Shown here: one piece after another, positions 1 to 9,474 of the stretch
Layout of the letters: every line of letters starts with the position of its first letter
How positions within the stretch are numbered: position 1 is the stretch's first letter
Source of the DNA: Rubrivivax gelatinosus
Lineage (GTDB): Bacteria > Pseudomonadota > Gammaproteobacteria > Burkholderiales > Burkholderiaceae_C
Assembly (NCBI RefSeq): GCF_016583785.1
Contig: NZ_NRRU01000046.1
Span: 1 to 42,171, forward strand
Length of the DNA: 42,171 bases
Direction of reading: 5' to 3'
The notes under the pieces: model-generated
Seen by the model: only the letters and a program-made list of their open reading frames with translations
Databases searched by the model: none
What the model was told of the DNA's origin: nothing
Position numbers and translations under genes: made by a program

Positions 1-1
1 G

Positions 2-898
2 TTCACGCTGTGTGCACCGGCGCACGAACTCGCCGCGCGCGCCGCGCTGGCCGCGGCCGGCGCCGGCCCGGCGCCGGCCGACGGCGGCCTGGCGCTGTTC
101 GCCTCGACCGTGCGTGAACACCTGCTGCGCCTGTGCCACGACTGGCCGTGCCGTCACGCGCCGGGTGCGGCACCCGACCTGCCCGCGCTGGCCGCCGCGG
201 CCCCGCTGTGGGCGCCCGGCGGCGGCGCCGACCGCGGCGCGCTGCTCGCCGGCTGGCTGCGGCAACACCTGGCGGTGCCGGCCGACTGGCTGCGTCGCGG
301 CACCGACGCCGAGCGCATCGCCGCCTGGTGCGAACACAACCCGACACCCGCCGCCCAGGCGCTGCGCACGATGCGCGGCCGCGCCCAGGCGCTGGCGACA
401 CCGGCGGCTCCCGGCGTGCTGACGCTGGCGGCGCTGCCCGAGATCGCACGCCGCCTGGGTGCCGAAGCCGGCTACGCGCTGCAGCCGCGACTCGACTCCG
501 GCGTGCCCGACACGGGGCCCTGGTCACGCGCCGCCGACGGCGCTGCGGCGCCGGTCAACGCCTGGGAACGACTTGCGTCACGCCTGGTCGACCTGGTGCG
601 CCTGGCCGCCGACCCCGGCCGGCTGGCGCAAGGCGCGACGGCGCTGGACGCCGGCACCGGCCTGGCCTGGGCCGAAACCGCACGCGGGCTGCTGCTGCAC
701 CGGGTGCGGGTCGAAGACGGCCGCATCGCCGACTACCGCGTGCTCGCACCCACCGAATGGAATTTCCACGCCGACGGCGTGCTCGCACGCACGCTGCAGG
801 CGCTGGCGCCCGAAGACGGCGACGATGCCGAACTGCTGGCGGCGGCTTTCGACCCCTGCGTGCCGGTGCGCACGCTGACAGAGGCGCACCATGCATGA
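2..898 (+). CDS. hupK: HupK/HoxV-like hydrogenase maturation scaffold (5' partial)
   Basis: The 5' end lies outside the window; the frame is open from base 2, where FTLCAPAHELAARAAL is read. The C-terminal third resembles the end of a NiFe-hydrogenase large subunit: GLAWAETARGLLLHRV, then the APTEWNFHADG stretch, then AFDPCVPVRTL. The position corresponding to the DPCxxC metal ligand motif keeps only its first Cys, and the protein ends soon after. That fits the HupK/HoxV family, catalytically inactive large-subunit relatives thought to act as a scaffold while the Fe(CN)2CO cofactor is built. It overlaps hypA by 8 bases and heads the hyp operon seen here, which supports the call. A degenerate large subunit of another hydrogenase group is less likely. 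Family assignment is from recognised motifs only, because the N-terminus is missing. Confidence 0.75.
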   Translation, partial: FTLCAPAHELAARAALAAAGAGPAPADGGLALFASTVREHLLRLCHDWPCRHAPGAAPDLPALAAAAPLWAPGGGADRGALLAGWLRQHLAVPADWLRRGTDAERIAAWCEHNPTPAAQALRTMRGRAQALATPAAPGVLTLAALPEIARRLGAEAGYALQPRLDSGVPDTGPWSRAADGAAAPVNAWERLASRLVDLVRLAADPGRLAQGATALDAGTGLAWAETARGLLLHRVRVEDGRIADYRVLAPTEWNFHADGVLARTLQALAPEDGDDAELLAAAFDPCVPVRTLTEAHHA

Positions 899-1232
899 AG
901 TGAGCCTGGCCGGCGGCATCCTGCGCATCGTCGAGGACTGCGCGGCGCGCGAACGTTTCGAGCGCGTGACGCTGCTGCGCCTGTCGGCCCCGGCGCTGGC
1001 CGGCGTCGAGGTGCGGGCGCTGCGTTTTGCGCTCGAATCGATGGCCCCGGGCACGGCGCTGGAAGGTGCCCGCGTCGAGATCGACGAGCCGCCGGGCCAG
1101 GCCTGGTGCCTGGACTGCGGCTGCGGCGTCGAGATCCCGGCCCGCGGCCAGCCCTGCCCGCGCTGCGGCGGCTACAAGCTGCAGGTCACCGGCGGAACCG
1201 AACTCAAGGTCATCGATTTGCTCGTGGCCTGA
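891..1232 (+). CDS. hypA: HypA, nickel insertion metallochaperone
   Basis: HypA delivers nickel to the hydrogenase large-subunit precursor together with HypB. The 113-residue length is typical. The protein starts MHEVSLAGGIL; the N-terminal Met-His-Glu is the family's nickel site. A zinc knuckle is visible as CLDC (around residues 73-76) and CPRC (around 90-93). The ATG lies inside the end of the preceding hupK-like gene, so the two are translationally coupled. hypB follows after 18 bases. Nothing unusual is seen. The assignment is secure from the motifs and the neighbourhood. Confidence 0.95.
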   Translation: MHEVSLAGGILRIVEDCAARERFERVTLLRLSAPALAGVEVRALRFALESMAPGTALEGARVEIDEPPGQAWCLDCGCGVEIPARGQPCPRCGGYKLQVTGGTELKVIDLLVA

Positions 1233-1250
1233 ACAACGAAGGAGACGAAG

Positions 1251-2195
1251 ATGTGTGTCGTGTGTGGCTGCTCGGGCGAGCACGCGCAAGAGGCCGGCGC
1301 CGTGGTGGCGGCCAATGGCGACCTGGACTTCGGCGCCAACGCCGCGCGTGTCTCGGTGCCGGGTTTGAGTGCCGAACGGGCGATCAAGCTCGAAGCCGAC
1401 GTGCTAGGCGCCAACGACCGCGTCGCGGCGCAGAACCGCGCGCACTTCGTCGCCCACGGCGTCACGGCGCTGAACCTGGTGTCCAGCCCCGGATCGGGCA
1501 AGACGACGCTGCTGTGCGCGACGATAGCGGCGCTGCGCCGGCGCGCGCCCGAGCTCGAAATCGCCGTCATCGAAGGCGACCAGCAGACCTCGAACGACGC
1601 CGACCGCATCCGCGCCACCGGCGCGCCGGCGGTGCAGGTCAACACCGGCAAGGGTTGCCATCTGGATGCGCCCATGGTCGCGGCGGCGTTCGAGCAGCTG
1701 CCGCTGCACCGCCACCACGGCCACGGACACCACCACGACGACGAGCACCACGGCCACCATCACGATCACGGCCACGCCCACACCGAGCGCCTGCTGTTCA
1801 TCGAAAACGTCGGCAACCTCGTCTGCCCGGCGCTGTGGGACCTGGGCGAAGCGGCCAAGGTGGCCATCCTCTCGGTCACCGAAGGCGAGGACAAGCCGCT
1901 GAAGTACCCAGACATGTTCGCCGCCGCGCGGCTGATGCTGCTGAACAAGACCGACCTGCTGCCGCACCTGGACTTCGACGTCGCGCGCTGCATCGAATAC
2001 GCGCGCCGCGTGAACCCGGCGATCGAGGTGCTGCAGGTGTCGGCGCGCAGCGGCGACGGGCTGGACGCCTGGCTGGACTGGCTGCTGCACCTGGCGCCGC
2101 AGCCGGCGCAGGCGGCCGACGGCGACGCAGCCTTGAAACGCCGCATCGCCGAGCTCGAAGCCCAGGTGCGTGCGCTCGGCGGGCAGCCGGGATGA
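1251..2195 (+). CDS. hypB: HypB, nickel-binding GTPase with an internal His-rich insertion
   Basis: HypB is the GTPase that passes nickel to HypA during hydrogenase maturation. The 314-residue protein begins MCVVCGC, the CxxCGC high-affinity nickel site (Cys2, Cys5, Cys7). The P-loop SSPGSGKTT is at about 78-86. The G-domain metal ligands Cys136-His137 (GKGCHLD) and the Cys of NLVCPA (about 192) are present. Unusually, the histidine-rich run (15 His between residues 153 and 178) lies inside the GTPase domain, between the GKGCHLD segment and LLFIENVGN, rather than between the N-terminal motif and the P-loop as in the classic His-rich HypB proteins. The C-terminus ends in a short, probably helical extension ([18 protein letters not shown]). 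AGGAG lies upstream of the ATG, and the stop overlaps the hypF start (ATGA). Confidence 0.95.
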   Translation: MCVVCGCSGEHAQEAGAVVAANGDLDFGANAARVSVPGLSAERAIKLEADVLGANDRVAAQNRAHFVAHGVTALNLVSSPGSGKTTLLCATIAALRRRAPELEIAVIEGDQQTSNDADRIRATGAPAVQVNTGKGCHLDAPMVAAAFEQLPLHRHHGHGHHHDDEHHGHHHDHGHAHTERLLFIENVGNLVCPALWDLGEAAKVAILSVTEGEDKPLKYPDMFAAARLMLLNKTDLLPHLDFDVARCIEYARRVNPAIEVLQVSARSGDGLDAWLDWLLHLAPQPAQAADGDAALKRRIAELEAQVRALGGQPG

Positions 2196-3289
2196 GCAGC
2201 ATTCTGGCCACCGGCGCGTTCCTGAAGAACGTCGCCGGGCTGTCGGTCGACGGCCGGTTCACGGCCTCGGCGCTGCACGGCGACCTCGGCACGCCCGAGG
2301 CCTGCGTTGCGCTCGAAGCCTCGGTCGCGGCGCTGCTGGAGCGTGTCGACGGCCGCGTCGACGCGGTCGCGCACGACCTGCACCCCGACTTCCACAGCAC
2401 CCGCGTCGCGCTGGCACTCGCGGCCGAGCTGGGCGTGCCGGCGGTGGCCGTGCAGCACCACGTCGCCCACGTCGCTGCGGTGATGGCCGAACACCGCCTC
2501 GACGGCCCGGTGATCGGCCTGGCGCTGGACGGTTTCGGCCTCGGCGACGACGGCGGCGCCTGGGGCGGCGAGATCCTGTGGGTCGACGGCGCGCAGCATC
2601 GCCGCGTCGGCCACCTGCCGCCGCTGGGCTTGCCCGGCGCCGACCGCGCGGCGCAGGAACCCTGGCGCATGGCCGCGGCAGCGCTGCACGCCCTCGGCCG
2701 CGGCGCCGAGATCGAAGCACGCCTGGCGCCCGCCGTCGGCGCGACCGCGGCGCGCACCGTCTGCAGCCTGCTGCAGCGTGGCCTGAACTGCCCGCAGACG
2801 ACGAGCGCCGGCCGCTGGTTCGACGCCGCCGCCGGGCTGCTGGGCCTCTCGGTGCGCCAGGGCCACGAAGCCGAGGCCGCGATCGCGCTCGAACAGCTGG
2901 CCCGCGGCCAGGCCGACGAAGACCCGGCCGTCGCCGCGACGCTGCATGCCGGTCTCGTCGACCTGCGTCCGGTGGCCGCGCGCCTGGTCGAACTCGGCGA
3001 ACGTGGCGAGGCCGCACGCGGCGCCGCGCTGTTCCACCGCGCGCTCGCCGACGGCCTGGTCGCCGCCTCGGCGGCGGCCTGCCGCGACGCCGGCATCCGC
3101 CGCGTCGTGCTCGGCGGCGGCTGCTTCTTCAACCGCGTGCTGTCGGCACGCATCGAAGCAGGGCTGGCAGCACACGACCTCGAGCCGCTGCGCCCGGCGG
3201 CCCTGGCCGACTGCGGCGACGCCGGCCTCGCGCGCGGCCAGTGCCGGGTGGCCGAACGCCGCCTGGCCGAGATGATGGAGACCACCTGA
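2192..3289 (+). CDS. hypF: HypF, short form containing only the Kae1-like carbamoyltransferase part
   Basis: Full-length HypF (about 750 residues) has acylphosphatase, zinc-finger, YrdC and Kae1-like domains and turns carbamoyl phosphate into the thiocarbamate on HypE that becomes the CN ligands. This copy is only 365 residues. It begins directly in the Kae1-like domain: [14 protein letters not shown], the metal-binding [13 protein letters not shown], the [12 protein letters not shown] stretch, then [13 protein letters not shown] near the C-terminus. The N-terminal half is absent, and the sequence upstream in this frame is a shadow of hypB. Short HypF proteins are known in some betaproteobacteria (for example HypF1 of Ralstonia eutropha), so this may be functional. 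It would need either another source of the missing activities or a second full-length hypF elsewhere. The start overlaps the hypB stop and the end overlaps the hypC start by one base. Confidence 0.9.
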   Translation: MSSILATGAFLKNVAGLSVDGRFTASALHGDLGTPEACVALEASVAALLERVDGRVDAVAHDLHPDFHSTRVALALAAELGVPAVAVQHHVAHVAAVMAEHRLDGPVIGLALDGFGLGDDGGAWGGEILWVDGAQHRRVGHLPPLGLPGADRAAQEPWRMAAAALHALGRGAEIEARLAPAVGATAARTVCSLLQRGLNCPQTTSAGRWFDAAAGLLGLSVRQGHEAEAAIALEQLARGQADEDPAVAATLHAGLVDLRPVAARLVELGERGEAARGAALFHRALADGLVAASAAACRDAGIRRVVLGGGCFFNRVLSARIEAGLAAHDLEPLRPAALADCGDAGLARGQCRVAERRLAEMMETT

Positions 3290-3510
3290 TGTGCCTGGCC
3301 CTGCCCGCCCTCGTCGTCGAACGCCGCGACGGCGACGAAGCGCTCGTCGACCTCGGCGGCGTGCGCAAGAGCGTGTCGCTGGCGCTGGTGCCCGAAGCCG
3401 TGCCGGGCGACTACGTCATCGTGCACGTCGGCTTCGCGATCGGCCGCATCGACCCCGAGGAGGCGGCACGCACGCTGGCGCTGTTTGCCGAGCTGGAGGC
3501 CGGCCGATGA
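3289..3510 (+). CDS. hypC: HypC, hydrogenase assembly chaperone
   Basis: HypC is the small chaperone that works with HypD to assemble the Fe(CN)2CO unit and carries it to the large-subunit precursor. The 73-residue product starts [11 protein letters not shown], with the essential Cys2 after the initiator Met. It contains the family's OB-fold-like core, including the segment PGDYVIVHVGFAIGRID. The ATG overlaps the hypF stop codon and the TGA overlaps the hypD ATG, so hypF-C-D form one coupled translation block. No unusual feature was noticed. Confidence 0.95.
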   Translation: MCLALPALVVERRDGDEALVDLGGVRKSVSLALVPEAVPGDYVIVHVGFAIGRIDPEEAARTLALFAELEAGR

Positions 3511-4706
3511 AATACGTCGACGAGTTCCGCGACCACGACGCCGCGCAGCGCCTGGCCGAACGCATCGCCGCCGAAGCCGACCCGGCACGCGCCTACGGCT
3601 TCATGGAGTTCTGCGGCGGCCACACGCATGCCATCGCGCGCTACGGCGTCGCGTCGCTGCTGCCGGCCAACGTGAGGATGATCCACGGACCCGGCTGCCC
3701 CGTCTGCGTGCTGCCGATCGGGCGTGTCGACCAGGCGATCGCACTCGCGCTGGAGCACAGCGCCATCCTCTGCAGCTACGGCGACACGCTGCGTGTGCCG
3801 GCCTCGGGCGGGCTCTCGCTGCTGAAAGCCAAGGCACGCGGCGGCGACATCCGCATGGTCTATTCGGCCGCCGACGCGCTGAAGGTCGCGCGCCAGAATC
3901 CGGCGCGCGAGGTCGTGTTCTTCGCCATCGGCTTCGAGACGACGACGCCGCCGACCGCGCTCGTGATCCGCCAGGCTGCGGCCGAAGGCCTGGCCAACTT
4001 CAGCGTGCTCTGCTGCCACGTGCTGACGCCGGCGGCGATCCGCCACGTGCTCGATTCGCCCGAGGTCGCGGACTGGGGCACGCTGCCGCTGGACGGTTTC
4101 ATCGGCCCGGCGCACGTCAGCATCGTCATCGGCTCGGCGCCGTACGAACCGTTTGCCGCCGCCTACCGCAAGCCGGTGGTCATCGCCGGCTTCGAGCCGC
4201 TGGACGTGATGCAGGCGGTGCTGATGCTGCTGCGCCAGGTCAACGAGGGCCGGGCCGAGGTCGAGAACGAGTTCCTGCGCGCCGTCGGCCGCGGCGGCAA
4301 CCCGGCGGCGATCGCGGCGATGGCCGAGGTCTTCGAACACCGCGAGAGCTTCGAGTGGCGCGGCCTGGGCACCGTGCCCGACAGTGCGCTGCGCATCCGG
4401 CCAGCGTACGCCGCCTTCGACGCCGAGCGGCGTTTCGACCTGCACTACCGGCCGGTGCCCGACCACAAGCAATGCGAGTGCGGCGCGATCCTGCGCGGCC
4501 TGAAGACACCGACCGACTGCAAGCTCTTCGGCAGCGTCTGCACGCCCGACAACGCGATGGGTTCGTGCATGGTGTCCTCGGAGGGAGCCTGCGCCGCGCA
4601 CTACGCCTACGGCAGATTCAGGATCACCCCCGAAGCGCCTGCGGCGCTCCCCCTCAAGGGGGCGACGCCAGCGGCCGGGCAAAGCCCGTCCGCGGCGTCC
4701 GCTTGA
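3507..4706 (+). CDS. hypD: HypD, Fe-S scaffold for Fe(CN)2CO assembly
   Basis: HypD is the iron-sulfur protein on which, with HypC, cyanide and CO are attached to iron. Motifs seen in order: FCGGHTHAI, GPGCPVCVLP, SYGDTLRVP, FFAIGFETTTPP, and a C-terminal cysteine group in CECGAILRG, DCKLFGSVC and GSCMVSSEGACAAHY that fits the 4Fe-4S ligands. The product is 399 residues. Roughly the last 26, after YGRFR, are low-complexity (ITPEAPAALPL onward) and are encoded by a GC-rich repeat also found downstream of cbbS. The repeat therefore probably supplied the stop codon and a non-native tail. The ATG overlaps the hypC stop. Confidence 0.95.
   Translation: MKYVDEFRDHDAAQRLAERIAAEADPARAYGFMEFCGGHTHAIARYGVASLLPANVRMIHGPGCPVCVLPIGRVDQAIALALEHSAILCSYGDTLRVPASGGLSLLKAKARGGDIRMVYSAADALKVARQNPAREVVFFAIGFETTTPPTALVIRQAAAEGLANFSVLCCHVLTPAAIRHVLDSPEVADWGTLPLDGFIGPAHVSIVIGSAPYEPFAAAYRKPVVIAGFEPLDVMQAVLMLLRQVNEGRAEVENEFLRAVGRGGNPAAIAAMAEVFEHRESFEWRGLGTVPDSALRIRPAYAAFDAERRFDLHYRPVPDHKQCECGAILRGLKTPTDCKLFGSVCTPDNAMGSCMVSSEGACAAHYAYGRFRITPEAPAALPLKGATPAAGQSPSAASA
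4626..4706 (+). repeat. GC-rich hairpin repeat, copy 1 (3' end of hypD)
   Basis: The stretch reads CCCCCGAAGCG, then GCTCCCCCTCAAGGGGG, then GGCCGGGCAAAGCCCG. The same order of elements occurs in reverse complement at about 20285-20374 immediately after cbbS: CCCGAAGCGG, then a C-run facing a G-run, then GCCGGGCAGAGCCCGGC. Both copies sit at a gene 3' end in the gene's own orientation. Similar short GC-rich intergenic elements are common in Burkholderiales genomes (general knowledge). Here it lies inside the hypD reading frame. Confidence 0.7.
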
Positions 4707-4749
4707 TGCCGCGTCGCGCCGCGTACCCGGCTGCTTTCATCCAACGCCC

Positions 4750-5802
4750 ATGAAGTCTGACTACCAACGCCCGCTCGACTGGCGCCACGGCCGCATCGAC
4801 CTGAACCACGGCGCCGGCGGGCGCGCGGCGGCGCAACTGGTCGACGAGCTGTTCGCGCGTTGCTTCGACAACGACTGGCTGCGCCAGGGTGACGACGGCG
4901 CCGCGCTGCCGGCGCTGCCGCCCGGCCACCGGCTGGTGATGGCGACCGACGGCCACGTGATCTCGCCGCTGGTCTTCCCGGGCGGCAACATCGGCTGCCT
5001 GGCGGTGCATGGCACCGTCAACGACGTCGCGATGCTGGGCGCGACGCCGCTGTACCTGGCCGCGAGCTTCATCCTCGAAGAAGGTTTTGCGCTAGCGGAA
5101 CTGAAGACCATCGTCGAGGCCATGGCCGCGGCGGCGCGCGCCGCCGGCGTCGCCATCGTCACCGGCGACACCAAGGTCGTCGAACGCGGCAAGGGCGACG
5201 GCGTCTTCATCACGACCACCGGCGTAGGCGCACTGCCGCCGGGGCGCTCGGTCAGCGGTGCGAACGCGCGGCCGGGCGACCTGGTGCTGCTGTCGGGCAC
5301 GATAGGCGAACACGGTGTCGCGGTGCTGTCGCAGCGCGAGTCGCTGGCCTTCGAGACCCAGATCGTCTCCGACACCGCGGCGCTGAACGGCTTGGTCGCG
5401 GCGATGCTGGCCGCCGTGCCCGACGGCGCCGTGCGGACGCTGCGCGACCCGACACGCGGCGGCCTGGCGACGACGCTCAACGAGATCACGCGCCAGTCGG
5501 GTGTCGGCATCGAGCTCGACGAAGCGACGATCCCGCTGCAGCCGCAGGTGGCCGCGGCTTGCGAACTGCTGGGCCTGGACCCGCTCTACGTCGCCAACGA
5601 AGGCAAGCTCGTCGCCATCGTCGCGCCCGAAGCCGCCGACGCCGTGCTGGCCGCGATGCGCGCCCACCCGCTGGGCACACAAGCCGTCTGCATCGGCCGC
5701 GTCGGCGTCGACGCGCAGCGTTTCGTGCAGATGAAGACGCGGCTGGGCGGGCGGCGCATCGTCGACTGGCTTAGCGGGGAACAGTTGCCGCGCATCTGCT
5801 GA
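4750..5802 (+). CDS. hypE: HypE, carbamoyl dehydratase
   Basis: HypE accepts the carbamoyl group from HypF on its C-terminal cysteine and dehydrates it with ATP to thiocyanate, the source of the CN ligands. The 350-residue protein is of normal length. It has the N-terminal DLNHGAGGRAAAQLV, the ATP-binding segment VTGDTKVVERG, TLRDPTRGGLATTLNEI, and the required C-terminal PRIC with the terminal Cys350. It lies 43 bases after hypD and is the last hyp gene here. Base use matches its neighbours. Confidence 0.95.
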   Translation: MKSDYQRPLDWRHGRIDLNHGAGGRAAAQLVDELFARCFDNDWLRQGDDGAALPALPPGHRLVMATDGHVISPLVFPGGNIGCLAVHGTVNDVAMLGATPLYLAASFILEEGFALAELKTIVEAMAAAARAAGVAIVTGDTKVVERGKGDGVFITTTGVGALPPGRSVSGANARPGDLVLLSGTIGEHGVAVLSQRESLAFETQIVSDTAALNGLVAAMLAAVPDGAVRTLRDPTRGGLATTLNEITRQSGVGIELDEATIPLQPQVAAACELLGLDPLYVANEGKLVAIVAPEAADAVLAAMRAHPLGTQAVCIGRVGVDAQRFVQMKTRLGGRRIVDWLSGEQLPRIC

Positions 5803-5915
5803 AGGGCTTGGCGTGGCGCCCGCGCGTCGATCAGGCGTCGTCCTGGGCTGCACCGCATGATCCCGGCTGATACTGATACGGTCACAGCGATTCAACGTGC
5901 GACCGCACATCAACC

Positions 5916-7850
5916 ATGCTGCATCAAGCCCCGTCCGCCCCTCCTGCCATCGAGTTTCGCAGCCGCTGGAGACCCGGTCTGGTCGCCGTCCTGGCCTGCC
6001 TGGGGCTCGGCGCTTGCGGCGGTGACTCCGGGGACGACATCGACTTGTCGCAGCCCTCGGCGAGCGCCCTGGTGCGCCTGAGCGCGGAGTCCGCCGGCAC
6101 CGCCTGTGCCAATGGCGGCGTTCGGGTCGAGGCAGGCCTCGATGCGGATCTGGACGGCACGCTGGACGACACCGAGGTCACGTCCACGCAATACGTCTGC
6201 CACGGGACGGACGGTTCCGACGGTTCCGACGGTTCCGACGGTTCCAACGGATCGGACGGCGCCGACGGCACGGACGGCAGCGACGGACTCACGACGCTGG
6301 TGCGGCTGCAGACCGAAGCCGCCGGCGCGCACTGTGCCCAGGGCGGCACCCAGGTGCTGGCGGGCGCGGACGGCGACGCCGACGGCTACCTCGACGACGC
6401 CGAGGTCACGAGCACGGCCTACGTTTGCGGCGGCGCGCCGGGCAGCACCGGTGCGACCGGTGCGACCGGTGCGACCGGCTCGACGGGGGCCGATGGCGCC
6501 AACGGCCACAGCAGCCTGCTCACCTTCGCCAGCGAAGCCGCCGGCAGCCTGTGCGCCTATGGCGGGCAGAAGATCCAGACCGGCGTGGACCTCGACGACG
6601 ACGGGGTCCTGGATGCGGCAGAGGTCACGTCCACGGCCTACGTTTGCAGCGCCGCCCCGGCCGACACGAACTGGATCGAGCTCACCTCCGGCCCGGTCCA
6701 GGCGGCGGCCAACACCGGTTATCTGGCGAACTCGAGCAGCGACATCACCATCACGCTGCCGCCGGCGCCCGAGGTGGGCGACTGGGTGAAGGTCACCGGC
6801 GTCGGCAGCGGCGGCTGGACGATCGCCCAGAACGCCGGGCAGCGCATCAGCACGCTCGGCCTGCCCGGAGGCCTGGCCCTGAGCTGGACCGCCACCGGGG
6901 TGAGCGGCAACTGGGCCGGCGCGGCGTCATCGTCCGACGGCAGCCGCCGCGTCGCCGTCAGCTCCTTGGGCGCCCTCTACACGACCAACGACGGCGGCGA
7001 CAGCTGGATCCTGCGGGCCACCGGCCAGCCCTGGACTGCGGTCGCCTCGTCCAGCGACGGCCTGAAGATCGTCGCGGTCGCCAACGGCGGCGCGATCCAC
7101 CTCTCCGGTGACGGTGGTGTCAGCTGGACCGATGACGGCTCGTCACGCGGCTGGAGTGCGGTCGCCGCTTCGGCCGACGGCAGCCGCCTGGTGGCCGCGG
7201 CCTATCTCGGCCAGATCTGGGTGTCCAGCGACGGCGGCGCCAGCTGGACGCCGAGGGCCAGCAACCGGGCCTGGCGTGCGCTGGCGTCTTCGGCCGATGG
7301 CCGCATCCTCGTGGCCGGCACCAACGGCGACCAGCTCTACGTCTCGACGGACTACGGCAGCAGCTGGACCGCGCGCGTCAGCGCCCAGTACTGGTGGGGC
7401 CTGGCGATGTCGGCCGACGGCCAGCGCATCTACGCCACCGTCGACACCGGCGCCGTCTGGACATCCAAGGACTACGGCGAGAGCTGGGAGGCGCTGACGA
7501 CCAACCGCGCCTGGCGCCAGGTGGCCTGCTCGGCCAACGGGCGCCACCTCGTCGCCGCCGTGACCGGCGGCCTGCTCTACGGGTCCGACGACAGCGGCGC
7601 GACCTGGACGTCCAGTGCGAGCAGCGCCAACTGGACCGCGGTGACGAGCAGTGCGGACGGCCTTTCGCTGACGGCACTCGCCGACAGCGGCGACATCGTG
7701 CTCGGGACACGCGGTTCGGCGACAACGCCCGGGACCTCGGGCTCGATCAGCGGCGAACAAGGCGACGCGCTGCAGCTGCAGTACGTCGGCTCCGGTCTGT
7801 TCCAGCCGATCGGCTACGTGTCGGCCAGCGGGTCCTTCGATATCGAGTGA
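5916..7850 (+). CDS. Lipoprotein with EF-hand-like modules, collagen-like tracts and an Asp-box propeller
   Basis: This 644-residue protein starts with a signal sequence ending in the lipobox LGAC (Cys34), so it is probably membrane anchored and exported. Three homologous modules of about 45 residues follow, each with two Cys and a perfect 12-residue EF-hand loop pattern (DADLDGTLDDTE, DGDADGYLDDAE, DLDDDGVLDAAE). They are separated by collagen-like Gly-X-X tracts (GSDGSDGSDG and GATGATGATG). The C-terminal half carries six Asp-box repeats of the form S/T-x-D-x-G-x-x-W (for example NDGGDSW, SDGGASW, TDYGSSW), typical of BNR/sialidase-like beta propellers. Calcium binding and a role in surface interaction are inferred; I do not recognise a named family. 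It interrupts an otherwise hydrogenase-only region. No good ribosome binding site is visible before the ATG. Confidence 0.8.
   Translation: MLHQAPSAPPAIEFRSRWRPGLVAVLACLGLGACGGDSGDDIDLSQPSASALVRLSAESAGTACANGGVRVEAGLDADLDGTLDDTEVTSTQYVCHGTDGSDGSDGSDGSNGSDGADGTDGSDGLTTLVRLQTEAAGAHCAQGGTQVLAGADGDADGYLDDAEVTSTAYVCGGAPGSTGATGATGATGSTGADGANGHSSLLTFASEAAGSLCAYGGQKIQTGVDLDDDGVLDAAEVTSTAYVCSAAPADTNWIELTSGPVQAAANTGYLANSSSDITITLPPAPEVGDWVKVTGVGSGGWTIAQNAGQRISTLGLPGGLALSWTATGVSGNWAGAASSSDGSRRVAVSSLGALYTTNDGGDSWILRATGQPWTAVASSSDGLKIVAVANGGAIHLSGDGGVSWTDDGSSRGWSAVAASADGSRLVAAAYLGQIWVSSDGGASWTPRASNRAWRALASSADGRILVAGTNGDQLYVSTDYGSSWTARVSAQYWWGLAMSADGQRIYATVDTGAVWTSKDYGESWEALTTNRAWRQVACSANGRHLVAAVTGGLLYGSDDSGATWTSSASSANWTAVTSSADGLSLTALADSGDIVLGTRGSATTPGTSGSISGEQGDALQLQYVGSGLFQPIGYVSASGSFDIE
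6213..6248 (+). repeat. Tandem 9-bp repeat (GGTTCCGAC)x3 plus one variant
   Basis: Three perfect copies of GGTTCCGAC are followed by GGTTCCAAC, coding Gly-Ser-Asp triplets of the first collagen-like tract. The unit is a multiple of three, so slippage would change tract length without breaking the frame. Confidence 0.9.
6450..6476 (+). repeat. Tandem 9-bp repeat (GGTGCGACC)x3
   Basis: Three perfect copies of GGTGCGACC code Gly-Ala-Thr triplets of the second collagen-like tract, in the linker between the second and third EF-hand-like modules. Copy-number change would stay in frame. Confidence 0.9.
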
Positions 7851-7983
7851 ACGGCGGCCGTCGGTGAGTACCTGGCGGCGCCGCATCGATCGAAGCAGTC
7901 GGCTGCGGAAAACGCGTAAGCCAGCGCAGGCCCTTGGCCGCTAGCATGGCCCCCGGCCGCCACCTCCGGCGGCTCCCCTCCCG

Positions 7984-9470
<1,487 letters not shown>

Positions 9471-9474
<4 letters not shown>

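Noticed and set aside
1714..1780. His-codon tract in hypB as a simple DNA repeat or CRISPR-like array
   Set aside because: The repetition reflects mixed CAC/CAT His codons with Asp and Gly. There is no regular unit and spacers are absent.
1106..2191. Extension of hypF upstream that might hold its missing N-terminal domains
   Set aside because: The frame overlaps hypA and hypB and is an Arg-rich shadow with no acylphosphatase, zinc-finger or YrdC motifs.
4629..4706. C-terminal tail of HypD as a functional extension
   Set aside because: The tail is low-complexity and encoded by the dispersed GC-rich repeat, so a repeat insertion is the simpler explanation.
5803..5915. Possible promoter of the lipoprotein gene around GCTGATACTGATACG
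   Set aside because: A -10-like GATACT is visible but no -35 box at suitable spacing, so it is not listed as a feature.
7851..7983. Sigma-54 (-24/-12) promoter ahead of hoxA
   Set aside because: I looked for a GG-N10-GC pattern with the usual flanks and found none convincing. Chance matches are frequent in sequence this GC-rich.
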